Part shown: positions 36,043 to 47,905 of the stretch, piece by piece
How positions within the stretch are numbered: position 1 is the stretch's first letter
Layout of the letters: every line of letters begins with the position of its first letter
NCBI RefSeq assembly: GCF_000143415.4
Contig: NW_003314271.1
Location: 2,948,277-3,012,276, forward strand
DNA from: Selaginella moellendorffii
Taxonomy: Eukaryota > Streptophyta > Lycopodiopsida > Selaginellales > Selaginellaceae
Length of the DNA stretch: 64,000 nt
Direction: 5' to 3'
Translations under genes and position numbers: made by a program
Notes under the pieces: model-generated
Database searches by the model: none
Told to the model about the DNA's origin: nothing
What the model saw: only the letters and a program-made list of their open reading frames with translations

Positions 36043-36850
36043 ATTTGTTGCTCAGTAATAAGAAAATGATCTTGACGTACGGAGCCCATGCACGGAAGGC
36101 ACTGTGTGAACACGACAGGAATGAATGATACGTGAGAGGTCAAGCAAGTAACGTATGGGCCACTGCCGGAACTTTTACTTTTTTAACAACGTCTCCAGGA
36201 AAGCTGGAAGCATTTATTTGTTTATTTGATTTGTCTCAGACGGATCACGAGATCACGCCTTCCAAGTAACATTGATTCGAATGCGTGTTGGCTTGTCCAA
36301 ATGCCACCACCAGGCATCAGTTTGGCTGCTGAGAAAGAGTCTTTATTCATGCCTTCCATCAGAAACAACAACATTCAGCGCTATAATATTTTTCTATGAA
36401 TCGGGATCTTTTGAGAGCAACAGCGTTCCAACCAGCCAGGCTTGCGCTCTTTGTTTTCTGGCCTTCAATTGATTCCGTGAACATGGGCTAGTCTATAGTG
36501 TTGCATCATTTCTGGCCCCCTGAAACCAAGCTTTAGGTCTTGCAATAATACCTTTGGGACCCCCGATGATCCCTCGTATTGCTTTGGATTGGATACTATT
36601 TCCTCGCACTGGAGGTGGAGACTTTGTGGTATGATAGCGTGGGGCGATGTCCATCCTCAAGTAGTTACCGAGGAAGTAGGAATTCCAAATCAGAGATAGC
36701 TCAAACTTGCGCCAGTAGAACAATGTGATAGTTTCATGGGCTGCGTGGCAACAAGCGAGCCACAGCAGTATCGTGAAAGCAATGCAAGCTCCAATTACTC
36801 GCAAACCCTAAGAACATTTTTTAAAAGTATCTTGGAATCGAGGGAAAACG

Positions 36851-38296
36851 ATGGCTCCCACCAAGCAGCGCCACCACACCGTAGTGCTGGTGCCGGCGAC
36901 TGGATTCGGGCACCTCAACCCGGCGCTAGAGCTCGCCCGGCAGCTCGCCCACCGGGGAGTCGAGGTAACTATCATTGTCTTCCACGAGCACCTCCCCGTC
37001 GCCCAACGCCGGGTGCTCAAGTCCCCCGGCTTCGACGCCGCTCGCGCCAGCATCCGCCTCGTCCCATTCCCGGAGCCACTGCGAGGCGACAACCCCTCGC
37101 AGCCCATCGCGGCGCTGACCCAGGTGATCCGGGAGGAGTTCAAGCTAGATCTAGATCAAGCAGCAGTCCCAGCAGAGAATGGGAAGGTCACGAAGCCCAG
37201 CCTCCTCATCTCGGATTGCTTCGTCAAGTGCCAGGACACCGCCGACGAGCTCCATATTCCACGGGTGGTGTTCTGGACCGCCGCCACTCTGAGCGAGAGC
37301 ATCTTCGCCAGCGTCCCACTGCTCATATCCACGGGCCACATCCCAGTCCACAGTTAAGTCAACACTCCTCATTGACTAAACCTCGGGCCGTTAACTAACC
37401 TCGGCTTGCTTGCAGCGAGCCCACACAAGGACAAGATCGTCTCGGTCCTGCCCGGAATGCCGGTGCCGCTCGCCACCACCCGGCTACCACTCTGCTTCTA
37501 CGGCGTCGACCACGATTTCTCCCCGTTCGCGATCGCTTGCTTCGAGAACTCATCGCGGGCGCAGGGATTCCTGGCCAATACCGTCGAGGAGATCGAGGCC
37601 GAGGTGGTGGCCGTCCAGCGCAGCCAGCTCCAGCGCTACTTCCCAGTCGGCCCCCTCATCCCGCCCGAGGTCCTTGAGGACGCGGTGGATCACCCGGTCA
37701 TCCACTGGCTGGATGGAAAGCCACCGCTCTCGGTGCTCTACATCGCGTTTGGGACGGAATCCATCCTCCCGCTCCACCAGTTTGAGAAGCTGGTCGCCGG
37801 GCTGGAGTCGAGCAAGCGGGCGTTTGTGTGGAGCATGAGAAAGGTGGTGCCCGAGGCCGAGGACGAGTTCTACGACTCGGTGAAGAGGAGGCTGGCTGGG
37901 CAGGGGCTTGTCGTGGATTGGGCTCCCCAGAGAGCTATCCTGGATCATCCATCCATCGGCGGCTTCTTTACGCACTGCGGGTGGAACTCGACGCTGGAGG
38001 CGCTGTGCGCTGGGGTGCCGACGCTGTGCTGGGCGTTTGGCGCGGAGCAAAACATGAACAGCCTGCTCATGACGCACAAGTGGGGGATCGGCGTGGAGGT
38101 CGGGCACGGGCCGGATTGCGACGTGGACGAGCGGGGTATTGGGGCGGCGATCGAGGGGCTACTGGCGGGGGAGGAGGGAGCCGCGATGAGGAAAAGGGCG
38201 ATGGAGATGAAGGGAGTGGTGGCGGCGGCGATGGAACCGGGAGGGTCGTCTTACGAGAGCATGAACGAATTCGTGAGGACCTTTTGTCCAATGTAA
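36851..38296 (+). CDS. UDP-dependent glycosyltransferase (UGT, GT1)
   Basis: Two exons, 36851-37352 and 37416-38296, 460 residues. The N-terminal half has GFGHLNP with the catalytic base His21. The C-terminal half has the plant PSPG box at about 336-379, from WAPQRAIL through THCGWNSTLE to AEQ; its last residue is Gln, which usually favours UDP-glucose. Role: glycosylation of small acceptors (flavonoids, hormones, phenolics) in the cytosol. It lies between the two inverted BAHD genes, so acylation and glycosylation of the same metabolite class is possible, though no sequence evidence links them. The single intron sits between the acceptor-binding and donor-binding halves (63 bp, GT..AG). Confidence 0.93.
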
Positions 38297-40791
38297 ATTG
38301 AAGATGTTTATAATTATTAAGATCATTGACTGATCAAATGTTCGATGGAATTTAGAAGTGTACAGGAGGGAAACTAGGAAGAATTCTGCGAGGACAGCAT
38401 CTACCTTGAACTCTCCAGTGAAGACATACAAGGGATCGATCGCTTTTAATTTCTTGACACCTCAATAGGACCGATCATCACCAAATAATGATTTTGTCTT
38501 TGCATTTGTAGCGTCATCTTGAGCAGATACTTGGAAGTATTGATGGATAGTGTGTAGCGTTTATCTGCTAGAACTCGACAAAGTCAAAACAAAAATGTTA
38601 GGAGTCGGTGAGCCTGCTTTGCTCGTTTTTAAAATACTGCGCTTATCATGCACTTTTCTTTTCTTTTCTAAGTTCTTGGACTTAGCAGATCGTTTCATAG
38701 CCAGGTTTCTTGACCTCCAAAGCTACAGTTTTTGCCTGTTTTATCATTCTTATCGCCACAGCATAAAGATCCTTCACGATTGGAGGCTCTTCAACGTGAT
38801 TCCTCACAGGAAGTACCACAGTGACATGTACATTCTCGATTTTCGTTTTGCTAGGGCCAAGCTGGCAGGCTGGCTTTACAACTACATTTTCCTCTCTCGA
38901 ATTGCGTTTAAGGTGCGAAATCATTGTTAAGCTCACCATGGCAGCTGCTGGAAGAGCGCTGCCCAAGGCTAGTGGAATTCCGAAATGGTGTCTCAGAAAG
39001 AATTTTGACCAGACCACGATGATTAGATAAGATTATCAGCCTCCAGATCCCAAAACTCGAGCGATGGCGAGCCGACTAGCTATCTAAATTATAACTATAT
39101 TATTGAGCTTTTGCAATGCGAAGCTTGAATAACAATATTACTGTGTTCACTTCTTAATTATCCTAAATATTAATAACATAGTTTATATGTATGAATATAC
39201 ATGTATTATATTACAAGTAAATATGAATCACATATGAACTATTCAATTGGGACTGAATCTAGTTAAAACTCACATTAGTAGGTAAAGGGTTGGCAGAATC
39301 CTTCCTTATTTGTGTTCAAAATTGTTCTACTTTGTTTATTCCCTCATTCTTTCTATTAAATTTAGATTTTTTATTTTCATTCTTTTCTTATAACAAACTC
39401 TTAAAATATAAAACATTTATGTGTATTACATTGTAGCAACATTAGTATATACTATTTTAACTTATGATTTATCCAGCCAAGCTTAAATAATTTTGCAAGA
39501 AAAAAAGGTTTAGATCATTTTATATGTTAGAGAGCATTATGTTTAGTTTCTATGTTCAGCGTAAAACACTTATAAATTAATAAAAAAATTATAAGAATAC
39601 TTAAAATCTTGTTGATATTCTCCATATTGATGAAGGCATCTCATATTTTAGTTGTTAATTAATTTGGTAAATTTCTTGATTAGTTTATGCCTCTCAATAC
39701 TAGCAATGATGGTTACTTCTGCATCAGAGAACTCACTGCTAAAATAAATATAAAAAAAAAGAAGCAATAAAGATTTTAACACTTGACACAAGGATGTCCT
39801 CACTAGAAAACTTCAGAATGCCTATTTAAGTAAGAATTCTTTTACTCCCCAAATACAAATACTAAATTTTTATCTTTATCCTAAGTTGTGAAGGGAGAAA
39901 CATTTATAATTAAAGAAGAATTTTAAGATATATAAACTCCATCACAATCAATATTGACAGTGTTGTGTGGACATTGTAGGCCATTTTTGTGATTTGAATT
40001 TTCTATATAATAGTGTATGAAAGGTACATTATATATAGTCATACTCTTGAAAACTAATTAGTTAAAATTTTAAATATGGTATTAGGGCTTTACAAATATA
40101 AAACATTTATATTTTTAGAATAGTTTCTAGGACCAGCCACGAGGCCTTTTTTCAGCCTTTGAATGTTGTGTTGCATTGAATCGATGGAAATGGTGAGACG
40201 TATGAATCAAGCAAAAGCACTCTGTCATGAAATGTCAGGTAAAAAAAAGGTGTTTTAGTATGCAATTCTTGCTGGTTTTGGTGGTAAATTCCATACTGCC
40301 AAGGTAAAATTGAATGCCACTCCACTCTCTAGTACCTTGTAACACTATGGTATATATAACTTTTCACAAAACACCTACCTCAATTAAGTAGAGATTGGTC
40401 AAGCCAAAAATGTGTTTGATCTCCAGCTTGTTAACATGCCAGCCCAAGAAGGATCTAATAAATTGGAATCTAATGTTAGATAGCTCATGAGAAATGGTTG
40501 TAACTAACAAGCCATAAATCATTTCAACTCACTTAAGCTTGATATAGTGATTCCAAATAAGATTTTGTTTCTGGTGGTTTAGATCACATGTGGTAACATA
40601 AGACAACAATGTTGTCTCCGTCATAGTCCCAAATCAACAACTGCTAAAGGCAAAGAAACTGCTATGGAATAAGTAATTTTGAACTGATTAGTACTTCAAA
40701 GCTAAAAAGTGGCCACTAAGAATCTGGATCCTGATGAGTAGTTAACATATTGACTCTGTAGAAATATAAATCTATCAAGCAACGTTTAAAT
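38297..40791. other. Intergenic, AT-rich, no gene seen
   Basis: 38.3-39.05 kb has short frames on both strands, none recognisable. A 111-codon minus frame at 38682-39017 (LGPSKTKIENVHVTVVLP) is the only one worth mentioning, and it lacks support. 39.05-40.75 kb is AT-rich spacer with no frame. Confidence 0.5.
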
Positions 40792-42084
40792 CTAGAAATA
40801 TCCCTGAGTACAGTTGCCAAGGTGAGTGACCAAGCTCTGGGCGTGCTCCTTGCGCACATTGATGAGCACCTCTGTGATCCCGTCCTTGCGCGGTGGCCCA
40901 ATCGTGAACGCCCCCTCAATCCCCATATTCACAGTGGAGAACCGGAATGGATTGCCAAACCCAAAGTCAACCTCATATAATGGAAACTTCGACCAGCACG
41001 GGATCATGACATTTGGGATCCAGCTCTGGTCCTTGGCCTCGGCCTGTGGCGGCTGGGCATCTTCACTCGCTTGCTCCAGCGCCAGGTAGTCGATCACCGA
41101 CTCGAGGAACACACGGTTGCTGGCGCGCTTGACGCCCTGCCGGATGAGCCCCGCGGCGTGCTCCAGCGATCCATCCAGCAGATCCGCGGCGCTCGTCTGG
41201 ACAAAAGTGAGGTAAATGGCGTTACCAAAAAACCCGCTCGGGGCATTGAGGATGGAACGACCATTGGCGGGACAAAAATGCCCGACCAGAGTGCTCCGGT
41301 CTTCGAAGTCCCTGGCCGCGGTCATGCACCTCCAGAAGTGCGCACTCAGCGTTTCGTAGGTGGTGTATTTGTTCCCGCAGAGAGATTTGAGGTGGGAGAT
41401 CTGCTTGCTCGTCAGGTTTGCCGTGAGAGTGAGGACCTCTTGCCCCGGGACGGTGGTGCGCGACATTTGCTTGTGGATGAACTTCACTAGTGGATCCTCC
41501 ACGACCGGGGGATTTCTGGGAAACAAGAAATATCGGTCGTGGATGAGCGGGACGAATCCTGGAGTGAGGGATCCGGTTCTTGCAGCAGATGCCCAGTTGA
41601 GCAAGAACTGCGCGTGGGCGGAGCCATCGCACACGCGGTGGTGTCCCTCCCAGCTGAGGGCCAGCCCCCCGCAAGCGAAGCGCGTCACCTGGATGATGAG
41701 CGGCACGCGGTTCATCCCATCGCCGAGCTCCAGCGTCGACGAGCCGACGAGATCCTTGACGTCGTTGCCGCGCTTGTCCAGGAAGGGAGCCAGCTCGGAG
41801 GAGCACACCGCCTCGACGAAGATCGCGCCTTCGTTGTTGAGATGGATGCAGTGGCGGCCCAGCTCGTCGCGCCCGATCCGGCCGGCGAGCTCCGGGTAGT
41901 GATCCAGCACGGTTGCGAGCCCCGATTCGATGCGCGCCGCCGCCCCGGCGGGGGCGTTCTCGTAGAAGAGGATGATGGGCATCTGGCTGGTGTGGAAGAG
42001 GTCGAGCGGCGAGAGGAGCACCACGCGTGGGACGGAGGCGGGGACGTCGGACTTGGCCACGCACATCCGCGAGTGGATCTCCAT
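40792..42084 (-). CDS. BAHD acyltransferase, copy 2 (inverted)
   Basis: Single exon, 430 residues, start ATG at 42084. Near-identical to copy 1 over most of its length, with scattered substitutions (for example AKSDVPASVPRVVLLSPLD against AKAVPATAPPLVLLTPLD). It keeps HRVCD and the Asp-Phe-Gly-Phe-Gly motif, and so should be active. It has seven extra C-terminal residues (CTQGYF region) because the stop differs. Orientation is opposite to copy 1, and upstream sequence plus a RING fragment are also shared, so it arose by segmental inverted duplication rather than retroposition. Confidence 0.92.
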   Translation of the reverse strand: MEIHSRMCVAKSDVPASVPRVVLLSPLDLFHTSQMPIILFYENAPAGAAARIESGLATVLDHYPELAGRIGRDELGRHCIHLNNEGAIFVEAVCSSELAPFLDKRGNDVKDLVGSSTLELGDGMNRVPLIIQVTRFACGGLALSWEGHHRVCDGSAHAQFLLNWASAARTGSLTPGFVPLIHDRYFLFPRNPPVVEDPLVKFIHKQMSRTTVPGQEVLTLTANLTSKQISHLKSLCGNKYTTYETLSAHFWRCMTAARDFEDRSTLVGHFCPANGRSILNAPSGFFGNAIYLTFVQTSAADLLDGSLEHAAGLIRQGVKRASNRVFLESVIDYLALEQASEDAQPPQAEAKDQSWIPNVMIPCWSKFPLYEVDFGFGNPFRFSTVNMGIEGAFTIGPPRKDGITEVLINVRKEHAQSLVTHLGNCTQGYF

Positions 42085-42487
42085 CGCCAAGAGGAAGAAA
42101 CTAACGCAAAGAAGAAGAACGAATCGCTCTCCTCAATTATACGATTTTTATCTTCCACAATGTTCGGAAAGATTCGCCTGACACGCCTGCCTTTAGCGTG
42201 GAGGAAGCGAGATCGCTCATTTTCCCCAGCCATGAATCTCTCGTCACGTCGACGTATTCGTGTCCGACTATAGCCTCGATTGGGATAGCTTACAACTTGG
42301 TCCTCTGGTGTCGCAAAACTTTCCCGTGGCAGCCAGGTAGTCAGATAGAAAAACCAAATCCCTGAGATTCATATTCGTGTCATGGTGTCCACTATCCTTC
42401 TTCGAAAATCGCCCCATCACACATGGCTGCTCTGGGTCCATGCGAAAAGGAAAAGTTTGTCTAGCATTCCATCAACTTGTGAATGCC

Positions 42488-42690
42488 GCGATTGTCACAG
42501 ACTTTGCAGATTGGGCACTGCTTGATACAATACTTGAGACCGCAATCGAACTCGCTCAGTTCTTGCTCCTTATTGCAAAATTCCCTCCAAGAAAAATCCG
42601 AGAAGAGATTACACTGGAGCTCGGCATCCCGACCTTTGTAATCCATGAGCTACGGAACCCCATCCTCTCTTCAAGCGCGAGAAGCTCCTG
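42488..42690 (-). pseudogene. Degenerate RING gene fragment, second copy
   Basis: On the minus strand, CAG/GAGCTTCTCGCGCTTGAAG matches the start of RING exon 4. Decayed matches to the RING finger follow (GAGTTCGATTGCGGTC..., TGCCCAATCTGCAAAG). Stops and gaps break the frame. It stands upstream of BAHD copy 2 just as the 33930-34169 fragment stands upstream of copy 1. Confidence 0.7.
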
Positions 42691-43014
42691 AAAAGATTTC
42701 TCTCTTGTCGCACGAGAACTAATGCACATACCTCATAAGTCATATGTTGTCATTGCAGATCTGCTCTCCAAGGAACATTGGGGATATGATACACATCCTC
42801 CTCTTCCTAACAAATTATTCATTTGTGATCTTGCAAAATAATGGAACACGGACTTTTGGAAGAAAAATGACTTCACCTTTTGACTTCCGCGTCGGAGAAT
42901 GAGCACTAGCAGTCACCCTTGACTTCAGCAAAAGCGATGATGATTGATGTGGCTGATAAAAGAAACAAATTTGACACTGGGATCACAAGTCACTTCACTC
43001 GGTTGCAAGGGAGA

Positions 43015-45189
43015 ATGTTGCGCACAATTCTCGTGCTTCTGTCACTGGCAGCTGCAAAAGGAGAAGATCGTGCAACGCTCTTGCGCTTCAAGAACCAGGT
43101 GAGCGATCCATTATCCACACTCAGTACCTGGAACACGAGTTCTGGCGTAGATTCGTGTCACTGGCATGGAGTCAATTGCTCCAGCTCGGGCCGGATCACT
43201 GGACTTGATCTTCAGTCACTATCACTGCCCAGGCCTGCTTTGCTCGATGCGATCCAAGACCTGTCCCATCTAGAGGAGCTCCACATCTCCCAGACCAATT
43301 TCACCGGATCGTCCACCAATCGTTCGCTGCGAAGTTGCAACCTGGAAGCTCTCGACTTGTCTCAAAACAAGCTCACTGGCGATGATAATCTTCTGCTTCA
43401 GATCCTCGAGAGCTGCGGCGGGACGATCAGAGCTCTCAACCTTTCTTCCAACGAGCTCACTCGCGATGATATGCTGTCGTTGCCCCTCTTCTCCCGGGAG
43501 AGGTCTTGCAACTTGACGGTCTTGGACGTCTCAAACAACCGGCTCGTCGGCGAGTTTCCTCCCAGGATCCTCTCCACTTGCGTTGAACTTCAAAAGGTCT
43601 TCCTGTCCAGCAACAATCTCTCTCAGATCTTTTTCCCCGGCTGCAAAAACCTGATTAGTATCAACATCTCGTTCAACCAGATATCGGGAGAGTTATTCGC
43701 TCCCGAAAGCAGATGTACCTCACTGAAAGTTCTCGCTATCGCTCGCAACGCCTTCTCCGGGGATTTCTTCTCGCTGTTTGGAGCAAGCCAGCGCTCGCAC
43801 AACTCCAGCTCGAGCAGCTTCTTTCCCGTCGTTGAGAGGATCGATGCCGCCTACAACAAATTCACGGGTGAGGTTCCAGCGCATATTGGAGTGCTCACGA
43901 GGTACATGGATCTCAGCTCCAACAATCTCACCACCATAGGAAACCAGCAGCTTTGCAGCTCCAACTCAAGCCTGGAAAGTTTGCTCCTACAGAACAATCG
44001 CCTGGATGGTGAGCACAATGTGTTTGGCTCCCTCCAAAGGTGTGCTAGTTTGAAGATGCTGGACGTGAGCTTCAACACGCTTGCCGGAGAACTCCCCAGC
44101 AGCCTATGCCAAAACCATCCACAGCTCAGGCACCTGATCCTCTGGGCGAATAGCTTCGAAGGACAAATACCATCCGCTTTGGCCAAATGCAAAAACCTCG
44201 TCAACTTGATGCTGAGTTTCAATCGTTTCGAGGGAGAGATTCCATCACAGCTCTCCGACCTGCAAGACCTGCAATGGTTGAGCTTGAGCAACAACAGGCT
44301 TAGTGGTGAGATACCTGCTGCGCTGGGACGCCTCCACAGGATGACCGTACTCCAGCTAAGAGACAATCGCCTGCAAGGAGAGATTCCATCAGAGCTCGAG
44401 CAGTGCGAGAATTTGCTGATGATAGACTTTGCCGGCAACTTGCTGAGTGGAAATATCCCTGCTCGCATCGGCAAAAGTTCGAGTAGCCTCCTGACACTGG
44501 TACCTCGAGTAGAGAGAAACTTGGGAGAGTTGAGGTACGTGACACCGGCGCTGGCTCTTCCAACCTGCACTGGAGCGAGTGGAGTTTTTGGAGTCCAGGG
44601 AATTGCACTGGAGGATTTTGAAGCATTGCTTGCCGCGAGAACCAGGTGTGATGCTCACGTCGGTTTCTTTCCCCCGGTTACTCTCGATCTCAGCAGCCCC
44701 ATTTACTTGGACGTCTCGAACAACAACCTCACTGGAGAGATACCGCTCGAACTTGGCAGGATGGAGGATCTTATAGTCCTTGGTCTCGCCTACAATTCTC
44801 TCACAGGAGAAATCCCGGCAGGCTTTGGAACCATCCCGACTCTGGACACGGTTGACATGTCGCACAATCTCCTCCAAGGTGGCATTCCGGGCGGCTTTGC
44901 GAGTCTCGGCACTCTCACCCGGCTCAACGTCTCGTATAACAACCTGTCTGGAATCGTTCCCCAGGGCCCCCAGACTGGAACTTTTATCCTCGATGGAAAT
45001 CCCCGCCTGTGCAACCATCTCGAGGTCCCGGGCTGTGCCGCCCCGGTTGATGCCACGCCACAAAGTTTTTCACGGGGTGGCGACGATGGCTTCGGCGGCA
45101 TCGTTGGGATGGGAGTTGCTCTTGGAGTCGTCGCATTTGTACCCAGCGCCATTCTGTCCTTCAGGTATTTATCGCCACTGTTCTTCTAG
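43015..45189 (+). CDS. LRR receptor-like protein (RLP), no kinase
   Basis: Intronless, 724 residues from the ATG at 43015, chosen because it begins a signal peptide (MLRTILVLLSLAAAKG); an in-frame ATG 32 codons earlier would bury it. Then the LRRNT-type cap EDRATLLRFKNQVSDPLSTLSTWN...CHWHGVNC, about 20 leucine-rich repeats of the plant LxxLxxLxLSxNxLxGxIP kind, an island region before the last repeats (about residues 500-560), the C-cap (NPRLCNHLEVPGC), a transmembrane helix near residues 695-718 and a tail of a few residues. No kinase follows downstream. Overall order resembles the PSKR/PSY1R/RLP group, which sense peptides at the plasma membrane and signal through SOBIR1-like partner kinases. 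The ligand is unknown. Confidence 0.9.
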   Translation: MLRTILVLLSLAAAKGEDRATLLRFKNQVSDPLSTLSTWNTSSGVDSCHWHGVNCSSSGRITGLDLQSLSLPRPALLDAIQDLSHLEELHISQTNFTGSSTNRSLRSCNLEALDLSQNKLTGDDNLLLQILESCGGTIRALNLSSNELTRDDMLSLPLFSRERSCNLTVLDVSNNRLVGEFPPRILSTCVELQKVFLSSNNLSQIFFPGCKNLISINISFNQISGELFAPESRCTSLKVLAIARNAFSGDFFSLFGASQRSHNSSSSSFFPVVERIDAAYNKFTGEVPAHIGVLTRYMDLSSNNLTTIGNQQLCSSNSSLESLLLQNNRLDGEHNVFGSLQRCASLKMLDVSFNTLAGELPSSLCQNHPQLRHLILWANSFEGQIPSALAKCKNLVNLMLSFNRFEGEIPSQLSDLQDLQWLSLSNNRLSGEIPAALGRLHRMTVLQLRDNRLQGEIPSELEQCENLLMIDFAGNLLSGNIPARIGKSSSSLLTLVPRVERNLGELRYVTPALALPTCTGASGVFGVQGIALEDFEALLAARTRCDAHVGFFPPVTLDLSSPIYLDVSNNNLTGEIPLELGRMEDLIVLGLAYNSLTGEIPAGFGTIPTLDTVDMSHNLLQGGIPGGFASLGTLTRLNVSYNNLSGIVPQGPQTGTFILDGNPRLCNHLEVPGCAAPVDATPQSFSRGGDDGFGGIVGMGVALGVVAFVPSAILSFRYLSPLFF

Positions 45190-45442
45190 AGTCCTTCGAA
45201 AAAGATTGGGGAGTGAATCAGGCATTGTCGGAATCTCTTAACGGCGGCCACTGTATGCCCGCGGAACTCTTAGCTCTTGCAGTTAAAACGCTGTCGATAC
45301 GTATCAGATGCTGCAAGCGTTACTCGCAAGCAGGACTACAATTCTTACAAGCTTACCTGGTTTTATTCACGTTGACCTGTAACATGAAATAAGTAGCAAG
45401 AATAAAATGGTAATATCAACACCTTGTTAGACGCTTGCATTG

Positions 45443-47636
45443 TCACGACTTCGTCTTCCTCGACCTTCCTTTGGAAACTTGTGAGGCGTTGAGCGGCAAT
45501 GATGGCTTTTGTGTTGTTGAATTTTGCTGCCTAGGAAGAACGTTATGAAGATTCTTCCGAAGCCTTCCAACTGGTTGCTCAGCGCTCTGAGCCAGAACCG
45601 CGGTTGCCGTTACAAACTGCTTATTTGGTCTGAGGCTCATCTCTTCCGGAGCTGACGAACTGAAATTCAAAACGAAGTGAGGTATGTGTGCCTAAAACCT
45701 ATAAACTAACCGAAACTGCAAGCTTTCGCTTACAACGTTGCGAAGCTTCGAGTCGCAGCCTCGTTCATGCTGCAATGGATCGTATGATTGCGCTTCCATC
45801 TAAAGAAATCGCAGAATAAGTACCGTTCCTTTCCCTTCCTTTTACCTTGGATAAAGACAAGCTGACCATGTCCCTCACATCGTCAGGCACGCTTGTTGCG
45901 GTGCGCATGGCTGGAGGAAAAGGCAGCAGCTCCTCAGACGTGGCAATTCTCTAAGGTAGGAAACGTAGTTTATGGGGATAGATACGAAAACAAATGTTTA
46001 CCTTGGCCAGGAGAGAGCCATTTTGTGACGGCAACAGAATGTAGAAACAGACGAACGAAGTAGGACATCCAGTTTCAATGTCGGTGTCGGACTTACAGAG
46101 AAGGCCCGTGTCCTTAGAGTGCAACTCTTGGCAAAGAGCTGCGAAGACTGGACAACAAACAGAGTTAGCAGATCCAAAAATGTAAAGTGCATGCTATGGT
46201 ACCGTGATCATTGTTTGTTGAATCAGCCCCTCCAGGATTTAGTTCAATGTCGGCCTCCGAAGAAGAAACCAGCACGTACGGCATGCCAAATAGCACACTT
46301 TCACTAAGCAGCGCTAGATAGACGGAGCCAATTACGTGGAAGTAAGCAGCTGCACCAGGCTCCGGAGGAGCAACCAGCGAAGGCATTTGCATTACCGTGT
46401 CCTCTCCAACTTGAAGACAGCTTCTTGCAAGATCATGTTCATCCAGGTCACTTCCTGTGACGGGACAAATCGCTCTCTTGCAGTGTAAGATTGAACCGAG
46501 CGGTAATCCATGGCACCGACAGGCCTGAATTTGTAAATGTCAGGTAAGAAAATATGATAGAACCTCGGAAACAAACCTGGCATGGTTTTATCACGTCATG
46601 AAGTCGCAACACGGCGGGATAAAGCGTGCAAAAAATCTTCCTGGTAGAGTTGAGCAAAGGTGACTGGAAGCAAAGCACTCCTTCGAGTGACCCTTCGTCA
46701 TCGGTTCCAAGTTCTCGCAGCCACTCTTTGACGAGGCGTGACATGTTTGCTGAATCTGACAAAAGCAATCAGAAACACCATGAGCACGCAAAGGCAGCCA
46801 TTTTGCAACGAACTCCATTGCAGTCTCTGAAAGGTGCAGTTCTCGAACTCCGTGATATCGACATGAAATTCTCCTGTGAGCTTGGGCTGTGGGTACAGGC
46901 ATTGGTCGTTGGTATGATCGGAGAGGTCGAGCTCGATGAAGTCAATCATGATGCATCTGGCCGCTGCTTCCTGCAAAAAACAACGAGTGATTTCATCCAA
47001 GTTACTAGCTACGTATTTGAAGAAGAGTAGGACTTACGAGAATTGCCTGTCTAAAGGATGCAGCGGGCTCACAGAAACAATTGGTGATCACTACAATTCT
47101 CTTGGTTGCTGTTTCTGGCGACCACTGACTTGAAAGTAGAGAAGACAAGCTTGACACTGGAACGATCGAATCGAGTTGTTAGTTAGTGAAGGAGCCTCGA
47201 GAACGAAAAGTATTATGTCCATTTACCCTGTCCAGTTCCTTCTTGGGGCATCGCAGAAGCAGCCGTGAGACCATTCACAACAGCGTAGTGGAAATCTCTG
47301 TAGCTGAAAGGCGCTCGGGGCTCAAAGACAATCTCCAGCTGAAAGTCAAGAGGGATCCATGAGAAAGATAAAGACTAAGAGATACACACCTTGTAAGATT
47401 TCTGCCCCGGATCGAATTTGATGGCGCACAGGCCTATGCTCTCGATCGCCGCCAGCGCGCCGCTCCGGTGTGCTCGCAACACCGCCAGATTGGCAAGCCG
47501 CAACAGGCACTGAATCGATCAAGATCAGCCAAGCCAATGCCAATGCAGGCCTGCATGGCGATCGTACCTGCTGGATCGATCCAAGAACAGCGCCCTGGAG
47601 GCGCGAGGCGTCGACGACGAAGCAGAGAAGCGCCAT
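45443..47636 (-). CDS. Unknown 11-exon gene with cysteine cluster
   Basis: Eleven exons keep frame to 544 residues: 47636-47568, 47509-47390, 47338-47227, 47156-47038, 46970-46814, 46755-46577, 46524-46203, 46147-46002, 45950-45846, 45799-45711, 45659-45443. The N-terminus (MALLCFVVDASRLQG, then long alpha/beta-like stretches, VIDFIELDL-type strand) looks like a von Willebrand A-type Rossmann fold; this is a guess from strand pattern. The middle has CQACRCHGLPLG...HCKRAICPVTGSD, which resembles a zinc ribbon. The C-terminus is basic (KGRSRKTKS), suggesting a nuclear protein. I do not recognise the family. The 47.69-47.85 kb stretch is probably its 5' UTR. It converges with the RLP gene (253 bp between stops). 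Confidence 0.7.
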
Positions 47637-47905
47637 AATATTGTAAAACCCTAGCCTAGAGGATTCCCTCTCAAAACGTTTAAAGTAAACATACCTTGGT
47701 TGTAAACTTAGAAAGAAGGGAGGAAGGAAACCACGACGAGCTTGACGCTGTGAAGCTCGTCACAGAAGCGTCGAGCAGCGATCATCTCCTTGGTCCCTGT
47801 AAAAACAAATCACCATGAAAAATCGAATTGCATTGTTTCTTACTTCATAGAAATCATCCGCAGAGAAGTTCTAACGCTCAGAAAGCTGAAAACGATAGAA
47901 TCTAC

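Noticed and set aside
38682-39017. 111-codon minus frame between UGT and BAHD copy 2
   Set aside because: No recognisable domain, no neighbouring exons, AT-rich surroundings.
42919-43014. Upstream start of the LRR protein
   Set aside because: Using it would place 32 polar residues before the signal peptide. The ATG at 43015 fits a secreted receptor better.
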